Virus record (IMG/VR): IMGVR_UViG_3300028197_001221
Location: 61,942 to 125,941 of that record
DNA: 64,000 bases
Reading direction: 5' to 3' (one strand)
From: a virus
In this document: in pieces, positions 18,029-28,700 of the stretch
How the letters are laid out: every line of letters starts with the position of its first letter
Numbering within the stretch: the stretch's first letter is position 1
Translations under genes and position numbers: made by a program
The notes under the pieces: model-generated
Database searches by the model: none
The model's input: the letters and a program-made list of their open reading frames with translations, nothing else
Told to the model about the DNA's origin: nothing

Positions 18029-18382
18029 TTACTCGAAAATTAATACGTCCATAGCACCCATATCTGCATAAGCTATCGCACCATAATTTTCTAGACCATA
18101 AATATCAACACTACTTGTACTTTTACTATTGGGCCAAACTGAACATATATCACCATCGACATTAATACCAGCAGATGTTACAACGACGTAACTAGCAGAT
18201 TCCATGTTATTTTCAAAACTAAGTTTATATTGACCGGCATATGAAAAACCCGAATCAGTTACACTACTAACATTGAAAGATCTAACGATAAAAGGACTTA
18301 CCGAGTTATAAGTCCCACCACCAAAGTAACACCAAGCCTTTGCCTGTCTTGCGTTTTCACTTGTTTCTCTTGCTCTTGTCAT
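18029..18382 (-). CDS. Single-module fibre protein (AW-x-F module)
   Basis: A 117-residue protein consisting of a short helical start (RARETSENARQAKAW) followed by the beta module SFNVSSVTDSGFSYAGQYKLSF. The same SFNVSSI module ends the longer fibres at 12377-13195 and, in divergent form, 13195-14199 and 16488-17159. It overlaps the upstream glycine-rich gene by 4 nt. A stand-alone module like this may be a variant tip domain or a remnant of a longer fibre. Confidence 0.62.
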   Translation of the reverse strand: MTRARETSENARQAKAWCYFGGGTYNSVSPFIVRSFNVSSVTDSGFSYAGQYKLSFENNMESASYVVVTSAGINVDGDICSVWPNSKSTSSVDIYGLENYGAIAYADMGAMDVLIFE

Positions 18383-19272
18383 CTTGTATACCTCACTATT
18401 ACTATGCCGCTACCACCAGATCCACCAGTATAACCAGAAGAACCGCCTCCTCCACCGCCAGTATTAGCAGCTCCAGCTGCACCTAAATGTGGAGAAATGT
18501 CACTAGCTCCACCAAGGCCACCACCTCCAAGCCCACCAACACCTCTATTAGCAGTAGTATACGATTGTGTTTCCCCCGGCCCTCTACCAGAACCGCCTCC
18601 TCCACCACCAGCATAATAAGTGTTTGTCCCACTTATGTTGTACTGTAGACCAATCCCACCATTTGGGTCTGTACCGGAATTTTCGGAACCATTCTTGCTA
18701 GGAGAGTAGCCACCTGTTCCAGCCGCACCAGCACCACCGCCACCACCTGTATTTCTAGGATCATTGGTGTTAAGGTTTCCAGTTCTACCTCCAGAATTAC
18801 CCTGACCAGAAGTTCCCGCACCAGCTGTTGGATTATTGCTATTAGAATTATAAGCAGAACCTCCACCAGAGCCACCAGAGCCACCATTTCTACTATGACC
18901 AGAATTAGCACTTCCTCCTTTACCACCACCAATAGCTGTTAGAGAAACAGAAGGGCCAATAAATGAAGAAGATGCTCCTTGAGTTACTTGAGAGCCTCCA
19001 TCGCCTACTGTAATATTAAATGTTCCTCCTCCTACCACTTGAGCAGATTCATAAACTAAACCGCCAGCTCCTCCACCACCTCCTCTATGCGAACCTCCAC
19101 CGCCACCTCCAGCAACAATTAATATTTGCATAGTTTTAGACCCAGTAACGGTAAATGTTCCACTAGACGTAAAGGTATGAATATTATCACTACCATCAGT
19201 GGTTACTGTTCCCCCCAAAGCAGAGAAGTCTTGCTCTGTAGCGAGTAAAGATTTTTTAGGTAGAAAAATCAT
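18379..19272 (-). CDS. Glycine-rich fibre tip / adhesin
   Basis: A 297-residue protein. After a short start (MIFLPKKSLLATEQDFSALG) there is a beta segment (IHTFTSSGTFTVTGSKTMQI). About 200 residues dominated by glycine runs follow, ending in GGSGGSGIVIVRYTR. This layout is the typical glycine-rich phage and bacterial surface domain. Comparable glycine-rich sheets form the receptor-binding tip of some T4-like long tail fibre adhesins. A related domain is in the giant protein at 32120-40438. It lies downstream of the 1,224-residue fibre, overlapping it by 4 nt, so it may cap that fibre. Confidence 0.72.
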   Translation of the reverse strand: MIFLPKKSLLATEQDFSALGGTVTTDGSDNIHTFTSSGTFTVTGSKTMQILIVAGGGGGGSHRGGGGGAGGLVYESAQVVGGGTFNITVGDGGSQVTQGASSSFIGPSVSLTAIGGGKGGSANSGHSRNGGSGGSGGGSAYNSNSNNPTAGAGTSGQGNSGGRTGNLNTNDPRNTGGGGGAGAAGTGGYSPSKNGSENSGTDPNGGIGLQYNISGTNTYYAGGGGGGSGRGPGETQSYTTANRGVGGLGGGGLGGASDISPHLGAAGAANTGGGGGGSSGYTGGSGGSGIVIVRYTR

Positions 19273-22200
19273 ACGTGATACTCCTGTTGTGCGCTACCGT
19301 ACCAATTTGTACCGTCTGAATAGAATGTGAGAATATCCATTCTGTTAGCGGTAGTGCTAATTGTTGGAGCAACGTTGTCAGGGAATTTAACACCTGTAAA
19401 TGTAGCAACAAAGCTACCAGCTCCTGTTTTAAGAAGCATTGTGAAACTTCTACCAGCATCTGCTGTTGGCATTGTAAATGTACAATTACCATTTAATGTA
19501 TATGTTTGTAAAGTACTATCACTAATATCTATAGTTTGTGCAGTACCAGTATTACCATTATCTGTATGTGTTTCTTTATATCCAGTAACAATTAAGTCTG
19601 CATTGACAGTTAAGTTACCTGTCATTGTATCGCCAGTTTTGGAGAGATTAGAACTAGCTACTGTAGCGCCATAAGCTATGTACTCAACAACATCTCCAGA
19701 AACTGCTGTGGATGTCAATGTGAACTGAGAACTACTGGTTACGTTATAGTCAGTACCGTCTACCAACTTAACACCATTTAGGAATACAGCCAAGTTAGAG
19801 CTAGTAAATGTGTCGCCTGTGTTGAATACGGTTTGATTACTTGTGACAGACACGCTACCTAAAGATGTATTACCAGTAGCACTTGTAGATGCGTTTAGAG
19901 CAACGTATTCTATCAAGTCACCATTAGTTGCTGCATTAGCAAGGGTGAATGTTGTTCCACCTCCAGTTTCAGTGAAGTCATAAGAAGAACCTTTGAATAA
20001 CTTAACACCATTCTGGTATACGTCTAGAGTGTTAGTATTATAACCACCACTAACTGTAAACACTGAAGTGGAAGTAGTGACAACAAATGAACCTCTTATT
20101 AAATTGCCAGCCCCACCGCCTCCATTATTATCTACATAGTCTTTTACAGCAGCTGAAGTTGGGAGAGTGGTATCATTGTCGTTTGATGATATTCCTTCTG
20201 ATTCTGTTATGATTGAAGATGCATTAAAGTCAGTTATATCAATGTTACTAGCGTGATCATACAATATAGTGTTTAGAAAATTAACAATTTCTGGCGATGT
20301 GACATCATAAAATCCGGGCCAACACCAATCTAATTTAGAATCACCAGTTGCATCATAGAATAAATAAGTTCTGTGCCTTTGTGTCGTAGTGGATGGTCCC
20401 ATTCTGAAATCTTGATGATTGGAAAAGTTAATTCTAGCTCCAGTATCTAATCTATAAACACCTCCAACACCAGTACTTGTCGTCACTGGGTCGCTATGAG
20501 CATGTATAATTCCAATAGAAACACACCAAACATCCTGTGGCAAGCTTGTTAGACCGGCAGAGTGAAAGTATGGATTTGTACTAGAAACACCAGCCAAGGT
20601 TTCAGTTTGACCAGAAGCACTTCCACAACCGTGATAGAAACTACCATTTGTATTAGACCCCACTCGTCTAACATATACAATACTAATATATGTTTTTTCT
20701 GGATCTAACCCTTCAATGTCTTTATTCCAACCTCCATCCGCGCCACTATCAGTAGTGTTGTTTCTAGTCTTCCATATCAGACCCCTCATGCTATTTGGCA
20801 AATCTCCAAACTCACATGAATTTTCTCCGTTTCCACCGTTTCTGGAAAAATCTCCACCGTAATAGCCAGTTTGACTTTCAGTGCTTTCGGTCCAACCTTC
20901 TGATGTAGCGTAATTTAATCCATACCCAACAGCATTTCCAAATGATAAATTTCCAACCCCATCTGTTTGCAATAATTGATTTGCAAGGCCGTCAGACGTT
21001 GGTAATGTGTAATCACTATTAATTGTTAGTGATGCTAAATCATAACTACTTTCATATAACTTTAAGGATCTAGATACAACATGAGATGTAACCACACTGC
21101 TTATATCAGAAGCAGCGACAATGCCAACATCCCAATTGTCAGCCCAATTGCTAAAGACAAGACCAGAGTGACCGCAGAATAGATTAGAAATAGAGACTTT
21201 TGGATATCTCCAAAGACTAGACGCTGCTTGATCTGTTCCATTTTTCCCATCTGAATAATAAGATATCCATATAGCTTTATCACCATTTGCGTCTACACCA
21301 AAGCTAACTTTGTATTGATTATCAGTCGGACCATTGCTGTCCATTGTAACTTGGGTTCTAGTCCAATTAGTGGCTTGATATTCATATCCAGCAATCCTAA
21401 ACTTAGCGACTCTTCCTTGTGTGTTATCTTCGTATTCATAAATATCTAAATCAAAAGCAATCATAGTGCTAGCGTTTTTCACAGGCAGCTTGATCTTTAT
21501 ATAGCCCGTTACTGTAGAAGCAGAACTTCCTCCATACGTGCCACCTCCGGGGTATAAAATATGCACACCGTCATCTGCCTTACCAATACCTCCACCAACT
21601 CCAGCGCTTGAAGATGATAAAATATTGCCACCGACTATATGCAGTTTTTCTGTTGGAGAAATCGTAGCAATTCCAAGATTACCACCCACTGCTTGTAATG
21701 ATAAATTTCTTGCCCAGCTAGTACCGGGATCAACAGCTTGAATAGACGCAATATCATTTGCAGAATCTACTCCTAGTAACATTCCATGTGTTTCTGGACT
21801 GCCACCATCACTAATTTTTATAGCATATGTATTTTCAGAACTATATGTAGAATCTTCATAAATATGTAATTTAGTAGCCGGACTATAATTTCCTCCCATG
21901 CCAACATTACCACCACCATACCCCATGACTATGTTGTCAGAAGTATAATGATTCAAAGATATGTATTGTCCATTACTGTCTAATATAAGATATTGACTCG
22001 CGGAATCAGCTCCAGTTGCTCTAATAGAACTAGCGCCTGATCCTCTACCAAGTAACATTCCATGAGATGTTGTTGGTTCTATTCGCGTTGTACCAGAAAC
22101 ATCTAACGGGTAAGTGGGATTAAGAATATTAATACCAACGTTACCATTACTATACAAAATATTAAAACTAGCCGTATCGTATGCAGGTCCAATCCAATAA

Positions 22201-22943
22201 CGCGACAATACATCATCAGTACCATACCATCCATATCCACCACTGTTTGTACCGGATGACCCCAAAGCATCATGGGAAAATTCCCAGCCACCAGTACTTG
22301 CTTTTTTTGAAGTAACTATATTACCGTCAGTAGATATTGTTACAGGTCGGTTGCTATCAACTAATATGTCTCCTCCAGACACATGCAATTTTTTAGATGG
22401 CGAGGTAGTTCCGATACCAACGTTAGTGCCATTGTCATAAATAATTCCAGTACCAAGCACAGTAGAACTAGTCCAACGGGCAGCATAGCTTGAAGCACCA
22501 GTTCCAGTAATCCCGCCACCGCCACTAACCCCGCTCCAAGCAACCTGATTAGAGCCAGAATAAACAAGACTATCACCAACATTTCCAGCTCCAGTAGGAA
22601 ACGTATATTGACCGTTAACATTTATTTCATCTGCACTAAAATCCCCATTAACGTCTAGCTTAAAAAGCGGCGAGGAGGTTCCAATCCCCATGTTACCATT
22701 TTTATCAATCCTAACTCGTTCAACAGCGGCAGCGGCATCTGCCGCAGATGTAGAGAAAACCAGTGCGGCTGGATTTGAAGAGCTAGTGAACGCTCCTTCA
22801 GCTACAGAATTCATTGAGCCGACTATATAGGTAGATGCTGCACCGTCAGACTCTGCCGGAACAGCGTAGTTAATTCTACCTATTATATCGCCAGCGGTAA
22901 TGACATTATCACCACCAGCGTTCTGTAATGTTAAACTATACAT
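19269..22943 (-). CDS. Large tail fibre with NVGIGT-SP repeats
   Basis: A 1,224-residue fibre. Five variants of the repeat N(V/L/M)G(I/M)-x(2)-xP-x(2)-(K/P)L(H/D)(V/I) occur between residues about 100 and 510 (for example NVGIGTTSPSKKLHV and NLGIATISPTEKLHI). They are typical of long trimeric fibres. Residues 500-900 hold less repetitive beta-rich sections. Two tandem NGVKL-x(3)-DY modules follow near residues 970-1100, then a SKTGDTMTGNL fibre motif. The C-terminal tip ends in FYSDGTNWYGS. I see no C-terminal chaperone (S74-type) domain. The tip resembles those of the next two fibre proteins upstream. Confidence 0.8.
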   Translation of the reverse strand: MYSLTLQNAGGDNVITAGDIIGRINYAVPAESDGAASTYIVGSMNSVAEGAFTSSSNPAALVFSTSAADAAAAVERVRIDKNGNMGIGTSSPLFKLDVNGDFSADEINVNGQYTFPTGAGNVGDSLVYSGSNQVAWSGVSGGGGITGTGASSYAARWTSSTVLGTGIIYDNGTNVGIGTTSPSKKLHVSGGDILVDSNRPVTISTDGNIVTSKKASTGGWEFSHDALGSSGTNSGGYGWYGTDDVLSRYWIGPAYDTASFNILYSNGNVGINILNPTYPLDVSGTTRIEPTTSHGMLLGRGSGASSIRATGADSASQYLILDSNGQYISLNHYTSDNIVMGYGGGNVGMGGNYSPATKLHIYEDSTYSSENTYAIKISDGGSPETHGMLLGVDSANDIASIQAVDPGTSWARNLSLQAVGGNLGIATISPTEKLHIVGGNILSSSSAGVGGGIGKADDGVHILYPGGGTYGGSSASTVTGYIKIKLPVKNASTMIAFDLDIYEYEDNTQGRVAKFRIAGYEYQATNWTRTQVTMDSNGPTDNQYKVSFGVDANGDKAIWISYYSDGKNGTDQAASSLWRYPKVSISNLFCGHSGLVFSNWADNWDVGIVAASDISSVVTSHVVSRSLKLYESSYDLASLTINSDYTLPTSDGLANQLLQTDGVGNLSFGNAVGYGLNYATSEGWTESTESQTGYYGGDFSRNGGNGENSCEFGDLPNSMRGLIWKTRNNTTDSGADGGWNKDIEGLDPEKTYISIVYVRRVGSNTNGSFYHGCGSASGQTETLAGVSSTNPYFHSAGLTSLPQDVWCVSIGIIHAHSDPVTTSTGVGGVYRLDTGARINFSNHQDFRMGPSTTTQRHRTYLFYDATGDSKLDWCWPGFYDVTSPEIVNFLNTILYDHASNIDITDFNASSIITESEGISSNDNDTTLPTSAAVKDYVDNNGGGGAGNLIRGSFVVTTSTSVFTVSGGYNTNTLDVYQNGVKLFKGSSYDFTETGGGTTFTLANAATNGDLIEYVALNASTSATGNTSLGSVSVTSNQTVFNTGDTFTSSNLAVFLNGVKLVDGTDYNVTSSSQFTLTSTAVSGDVVEYIAYGATVASSNLSKTGDTMTGNLTVNADLIVTGYKETHTDNGNTGTAQTIDISDSTLQTYTLNGNCTFTMPTADAGRSFTMLLKTGAGSFVATFTGVKFPDNVAPTISTTANRMDILTFYSDGTNWYGSAQQEYHV

Positions 22944-22944
22944 A

Positions 22945-24528
22945 TTACATTATATACCAATTTGATCCATCGCTACAAAATCTTAAAGTTTCATATATGT
23001 GATACAGTTGAAAGCTAGTAGATCCATCTATTGTATCAGATCCTTTTCTTTCAATAGTCACAGTATTGCTGCTACTGTCTACTCTCTTGACAGTAAAAAT
23101 TCTTCCTTCGTCTCCGTTTTCTGGTAACTTGACTGTGACATTTCCAAAGACAGCATTGACTAAAGTAACATCATGATCCAATGGGTCTTTACTGGACGTA
23201 ACAGTTTCTACACTTCTGTGTCTTTGAGTCTCAGTAATACCACCGTTTTTAACTCTTACAGCGCCAGTACCATTAGTGTTACTTAACTCAACAGTAGTAT
23301 CATCTACAGTTACTTCTACTTCATCAGCATTAACTGTAATACCATCACCACCAATAACATCAAGAGTGTGCGAACCAGTAATAGCTCCACCACCCACCAT
23401 CCCAGCACCACCATTAATTTGAATGTTACCATGATTAATATGTTCGTTGGCAACAAAGTTTAGCAACAAGTCATGATTAATTTCATTATGGTCGAGGCCA
23501 AAATCAATCTCATTGGCTGAAGAATTTACTGTAATGTTTATTCCTGAACCAGCATCGAATTCAAGAGTCTCACCGTCTGAAATAATTTGAGTGTTATTTG
23601 TATCACTGATTGTGAAAGAACTCATAGCTCCAAGGCCACTAACAAAATTAGTCCTATTGATTTTCTTCAACGCACTGGCTGAATCATCATAAAGTAAAAT
23701 GTAGTCATCCGTAGATCCATCGTGAGCGCCACTATATTCAGTTTGACCAGTAATAGCGGTTGTATCTAAGGACACAGGAAGAGAAATATTGGTGCTGCCA
23801 TCTAAAGCCACAGCAGAGTTTGTCGTAACCTGTCCTGTAAGCGTAATATCTATAGAATTTTCCCACTTACTAGCCGTATCTGCATTACCAACAACATCAC
23901 CAGTAAACACAGCGTCTGAACCACTAGTTCCATTTTCAAGGATCTTACTGGTTCCATTACCGGCGTATATGTCTCCCATAAAATTAGCTTCAATCATACC
24001 AGTAGAACCGCTGACAGTTTCACTGCTAATTGTTGCGTCAGGAACAAAAGTAAAGCGACCAGTACTGTCATCAAAACCAAAGAAACCAGTTTTGGCAGTA
24101 GTGTCATAATAATTAAACGACACACCGCGATCTTTATTATCATCAGCAGTAGGAGTTCCACTACCAAGAACAATGATAGGATCTTCTACAGTAATTGTTG
24201 TAGAGTTAACAGTAGTAGTCGTTCCATGAACTGTTAAGTCTCCGTCAACGACAACATCGCCTTGGGCTGCTATATCGCCACCAACGCTAAAGTCTAAGTC
24301 AACTGCAAGATCATATTTGAGGCTAACATCTCCGTTAGATGCAATAGTTATTGCGTCTTCAGTTGTTACACTGCCAATCTGACCACCATCATCGACGGTT
24401 AAATTGCTAGCGTGTAAAACTCCACCACCAATTGTGAAATTAGTGCTGGAATCATATACCGGATCAGCGGTACTAGTTCCGAAAAACAAGATACCGCTAG
24501 GATTTCTTTCGTGTGGTCTATATGCCAT
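22945..24528 (-). CDS. Tail fibre with DLTVHGTTTTVNST module
   Basis: A 527-residue fibre (MAYRPHERNPSGILFFGTST). The section GDLTVHGTTTTVNSTTITV, followed by DPIIVLGSG and DNKDRGVSF, is a common module of aquatic phage fibres. Later parts (DTTAITGQTEYSG, then HINHGNIQINGGAG) resemble other trimeric fibre shafts. The C-terminus, VTVKLPENGDEGRIFTVKRV ending in FCSDGSNWYIM, is shared with the genes on both sides. It has a strong ribosome site (ATGGAGAC) and a putative late promoter just upstream. It probably begins its own transcription unit together with the 1,224-residue fibre. Confidence 0.78.
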   Translation of the reverse strand: MAYRPHERNPSGILFFGTSTADPVYDSSTNFTIGGGVLHASNLTVDDGGQIGSVTTEDAITIASNGDVSLKYDLAVDLDFSVGGDIAAQGDVVVDGDLTVHGTTTTVNSTTITVEDPIIVLGSGTPTADDNKDRGVSFNYYDTTAKTGFFGFDDSTGRFTFVPDATISSETVSGSTGMIEANFMGDIYAGNGTSKILENGTSGSDAVFTGDVVGNADTASKWENSIDITLTGQVTTNSAVALDGSTNISLPVSLDTTAITGQTEYSGAHDGSTDDYILLYDDSASALKKINRTNFVSGLGAMSSFTISDTNNTQIISDGETLEFDAGSGINITVNSSANEIDFGLDHNEINHDLLLNFVANEHINHGNIQINGGAGMVGGGAITGSHTLDVIGGDGITVNADEVEVTVDDTTVELSNTNGTGAVRVKNGGITETQRHRSVETVTSSKDPLDHDVTLVNAVFGNVTVKLPENGDEGRIFTVKRVDSSSNTVTIERKGSDTIDGSTSFQLYHIYETLRFCSDGSNWYIM

Positions 24529-24560
24529 TTTTTTGTCTCCATATCGTGCGGGTTACTAAT

Positions 24561-24576
24561 ATTATATACACTATAA
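24561..24576 (-). promoter_or_regulatory. Putative late promoter for the fibre genes downstream
   Basis: On the minus strand this reads TTTTATAGTGTATATAAT, matching the T-run plus GTGTATA motif found before five other minus-strand units. It overlaps the last codons of the fibre gene upstream (24571-25266) and precedes the start at 24528 by about 33 bp. Confidence 0.48.
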
Positions 24577-25266
24577 AATATGCCAATCATCTCCGTCTGA
24601 GAAGCAAGAAATTGACTCATTTTTATGATGTAATGTGTGTAAAGTTGTACTGTCTAAATTATCTAAAACCTGTGGTGTAATAAAACATTTATATTGACTT
24701 GATGTAAATTTAAAGGTAACTGTCTTCCCCTCCATAGCAGAGGCAAAAGGTAAGGTAACTGATATGTCACCAGATAAAACTGTTATGATTACGACATCAA
24801 CAGTAGTTGCTAGCCCTTGAGTTGTATTAATGCTAATGTGAGATCTAGTAGAATCTCCCCCTCCATTGTCACCACCAGAGGATGCTGTTGCTTGAGTTGT
24901 ACCATCTGGAAATTTAACTCCAGCGTAAGAAGAATCAAAAGATTTAATAAATCCAGACTCATCTAGTATAGAGTGTTTAGCAGCTGGGTATGTGACAAAA
25001 ACTGTTGACACACCCTCTAGGTTTATTTTGTTAGTGCCATCACTACTGACGAGAACTAAGTCTCTAGATAAACTGTCTGTGGAGCTATTATATGTACCAA
25101 GCCCTATCTCGAATTCAGTAAATGTTTCTATAGAATAGTACGTGGAGTTGCCATCTCCAATCGCTATTGCAAACGATTGAAAGCTAGGCAGCGTACTGTT
25201 AAAAACTACGTCGCCAGTTCCAGTTGTAACAGAGGTTTGTTTTACTCTATCTGCTAATTTGAACAT
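24571..25266 (-). CDS. Short tail fibre (VKQTSVTTGTGD domain plus SDGDDWHIL tip)
   Basis: A 231-residue protein. The N-terminal 100 residues (LADRVKQTSVTTGTGDVVF, then EIGLGTYNSS and LSRDLVLVSS, then VFVTYPAAKH) match a widespread phage fibre domain that also starts the protein at 10664-12367. The C-terminal tip (DISVTLPFASAMEGKTVTFK, ending FSDGDDWHIL) matches the tips of the two larger fibres downstream. The gene overlaps the end of the cysteine-motif gene upstream by 13 nt. It is probably a short fibre or an attachment adaptor. Confidence 0.75.
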   Translation of the reverse strand: MFKLADRVKQTSVTTGTGDVVFNSTLPSFQSFAIAIGDGNSTYYSIETFTEFEIGLGTYNSSTDSLSRDLVLVSSDGTNKINLEGVSTVFVTYPAAKHSILDESGFIKSFDSSYAGVKFPDGTTQATASSGGDNGGGDSTRSHISINTTQGLATTVDVVIITVLSGDISVTLPFASAMEGKTVTFKFTSSQYKCFITPQVLDNLDSTTLHTLHHKNESISCFSDGDDWHIL

Positions 25267-25730
25267 TTAGTCTGTTTTCTTTCTGCTCTAGCTATAGCAA
25301 GATCTATTAATTTACTACCAAAAAATTTGACAAAGGGTAATTTTCTTTTTTTAGCTTCATAAGCCAACCAAGATAATATAAGATCCTTATTTTCTCTACA
25401 CCATTGAGTTCCATTATCATTCATGATTTTGGCTTTTTGATTACATGAGCAGTTGGGACTAGCTTTAATATTCATATATGATAACATTTTTTTTAATTCA
25501 TAACCAGCGCCAAATTCTTCTTCTTTAATTATGTCCTTATTATTTCTAGGATGATCAGGAACTTGAACTATATGATTACTTTTAGGATGCGGATACAGTT
25601 TATGTTCAACGTCAATAATCCATAAATCATCAAGTTGATCTACAACACATCCCATGACTTCCTCTAAAGTGTAGCCTCTTTGTAAGCATCTTTCTTTTAA
25701 GAACTCTGATTTAACAGTAAGTAATTTCAT
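25254..25730 (-). CDS. Conserved phage protein with CxC and WC motifs, unknown function
   Basis: A 158-residue protein. The segment GYELKKMLSY, then NCSCNQKAKIMNDNGTQWC, is a pattern I have seen in small phage tail-region proteins: two close cysteines, then MN-x(2)-G-x(2)-WC. It could bind a metal ion or stabilise a helical hairpin. The C-terminal part is basic (EAKKRKLPFVKFFGSKL). It sits between a giant lectin-like protein and a short fibre, within one operon. The function is unknown. A structural adaptor or fibre-processing role are equally possible. Confidence 0.58.
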   Translation of the reverse strand: MKLLTVKSEFLKERCLQRGYTLEEVMGCVVDQLDDLWIIDVEHKLYPHPKSNHIVQVPDHPRNNKDIIKEEEFGAGYELKKMLSYMNIKASPNCSCNQKAKIMNDNGTQWCRENKDLILSWLAYEAKKRKLPFVKFFGSKLIDLAIARAERKQTKCSN

Positions 25731-25739
25731 TTTAAAATC

Positions 25740-28700
25740 CTATCCAGTATGAGCCGAAGTTGGTGGGTCAAATTCTCCATCGTATATAATTGCTGCACTT
25801 AATCTTACGTCATCATAATAAGCACAGTGAGAGTATGCCGAGTTAATTGGATCGTCGTATTCTAGGCTGTAATGATCAATGCCTAAAGTAAATGTTCCAT
25901 AACCTAAAGCTGGGTCATAATCACTTCCTAAATATGAATATTTATCGTTAGGAATTGTTTGGATGCCATGAAAAAAGTCGTTACCTCCCACTCCATCATG
26001 TTTAACAGTTATATGTAGAGTAGGATTGTGCGTAAACACTTCTGCTCCGTCTAGGTACATAGTTACAAAGTTGGAACCTTCAGCATCTACAGATAGTGCT
26101 ATATGATGCCAATCTTCATCATTTAAATATACTGAAGTTGGTATAGAATACGAATCCATGCCTCTGAAAGAGATGCCATGAGATGTGGGCCTATTGCCAA
26201 ACGAAGCTAAAAATTCATTTGGTGTCTCTGGATTAATTATATTGTAGTAAGGACTTTGTACATGCCGAAATATTGTTTCTACCTCTCTAGGAACTGCGTC
26301 ATTAGGAGCAGAGGGGTCAATACGTCTTAAATCCTTAACGCTAGTATGATCATTATAAATAAGCCTAAACCCAAGACTTGGAACATATTGTCCTTTAATG
26401 CTAAACTTAGTATATGCATGTCTCTCATCATCATAAGGAATCAAAGTATTATATATGCTTGAGCCATCACCCCTACCAGTATCACCTGTGTGGGAGTAAG
26501 AATAAGACTCGTTTCCATTAAATGGGAAAGTTGAAGTAAAATCCTTTGTGTGCGCACAAATCAATTCACATAGATTGACTATATCAAACTGGCTGTCACT
26601 CTCCCAATCGCTTTGATAATTTTCGCTTAACTTGAACCAAAACTCAAAAGTGAAAGCAGTTTTTCCATCTTTGTGTAAAGGAACAGGGGGGGCAAGAATC
26701 TCCTCAGAGTAACCTTGATCATATATCTGTACTCCTTCAAGATATTTCCAGCCATATATGTAAGAATAATATTCATCATTTTCATAGTACTGTTCACGAT
26801 AATTATCTTTTGGGCAAGCAAATTCGTATTCAGAAAGATAAAGTCCAGAATTTCCGAACTTAGAAACGTTAAGATTATAATCTGTAAAGCCACCAACATA
26901 ATCTTCTGACGATGTAAGCCCGCCGTCGCCAGTGATAAGTCTCGCTGGAAGATTTCTAGGTCCAACATCTTCTGTTATTTGACTTCCACTAGGCCAGTAC
27001 GGATAAAAGCTTCTAGTTACTTCCTGACCATTTTCTAAATTTGTAATATTGAGATACGAACTGTCATCCTCATCTAGTAACCTCCAAGATTCAAAGTTGT
27101 ATATAAATACAGTATTAGGATTGTAAAAACCATAAACTCCAGTATTATAAATACTGTCAACTACAATAGGGACTCCCTCCACAGTATGGTGAATGACTTC
27201 AAATTTTGTAATCGCAGCTACCTTTAACTCGTAATCTCCAGAAGGTACAGTGTCAGAAGTTTTAAAACTAAGAAGATTATTAGTTTTAATAGGGTCTGTG
27301 AAATCACCATCTGGTAATAATCTATAGGAAAATACATAATCACTTACAGGACAAAAGCCATCATCTAAAGGCGAGTACCAAGAACCGCTCATCTCTACAA
27401 AAGAATTGGGTTCACCATCCAGCAAAGTGTAAGATACTCCAGTTGGCGCAGAGGGTGGAAAGGCCATTAAGGAATAACCAGTTGCAGCTACACTGTTACC
27501 AACCTCGTTTACACCTTCAACAGTAAATTCATATTGTTCACAACTCGAAAAAGGTCCAGTAATTGAAACGCTAGTTTCAACGTCTGAATAAGTATCAGTT
27601 ACGTAATCTTGGTTGGAACCACTAGGTCTGTATTTAATTACATGAGAAAGTAAAGGCTGGTCTGGACTTGAAAATGCTTCCCAATCCAAATTATAACCTC
27701 TGCCTGAAGATGTTCTAAAAGGAAAAAGACTGAAATTCAAAATAGTGGGTGGATCATTGGCAACCGTTTTACCAAGAACAGAGTTATGACCAAGTACACT
27801 TGAGCCTTTTATTCCAAAATAATTTTTAGAAAAAACAGAATATTGTATATTAACACCGTCATATTCAAAAGATACAGGTTGGAAATAACTAGTAACAGAA
27901 GGTTCAACGCCAGTATTAACAATAGTGGTTTCATCGTCCCAAAACTTACCCCCATCAGGGAGTTTGCCAACAATGTGGTATCCTGTTATGTCTGAGTTTC
28001 CATCATAAACAGGCGGCTCCCAAGACAAAAATACTTTTCTGAAATCTCCACTAGATTCTACATTTGTCACAGCGTTGGGTGGTTCAAAGTATTTAGGAGC
28101 AAGGGTCGTAGTCGTAGTTGTAGTAGGGTCAGGGAAATCAAAGAAAATAGAATCACTATATATTTTATTAGGTTCAATTAACAAAAGTCTGTAATAATAA
28201 TCTTTTTCTTTTGGCTCTCTAATAAATACTGTCTTATTAGATAGAGACTCTTGCAAGTCCGTATGCCTAACCCAATCTGTTCCTTCTTCTTTTCTTTCCC
28301 ACCAATATGTAAATGATGAGCCTCCAATAATACTTATATCAGATTCTACTCTATAATAATCAATATCATCTGATGTCTTAATAGTCGGCTGTCTATCTAT
28401 TATTGTTCTATTTACAACTACTGGTGCAGGAGTAGTTGTTGTAATAGGATCTGGAGGAACAACGTAAAAATCAGTCAAAGGGAGACATAGGACATCATAT
28501 CCACTAACAGATACATTTTCTGGAAGGTGATCACAACAAGGATTAGAACCAGAGTCGCATAGGCTATTAAACTCTATTCTTAAAGATAAGCCCTCTAAAT
28601 TAATAGAAGGAGAACACGGCTCCAATATTATAGATGGATACTCGTACAAACTGTCTGATGGCATGATTGAAATATCATCTAGACGACCAATAATTTTTTG

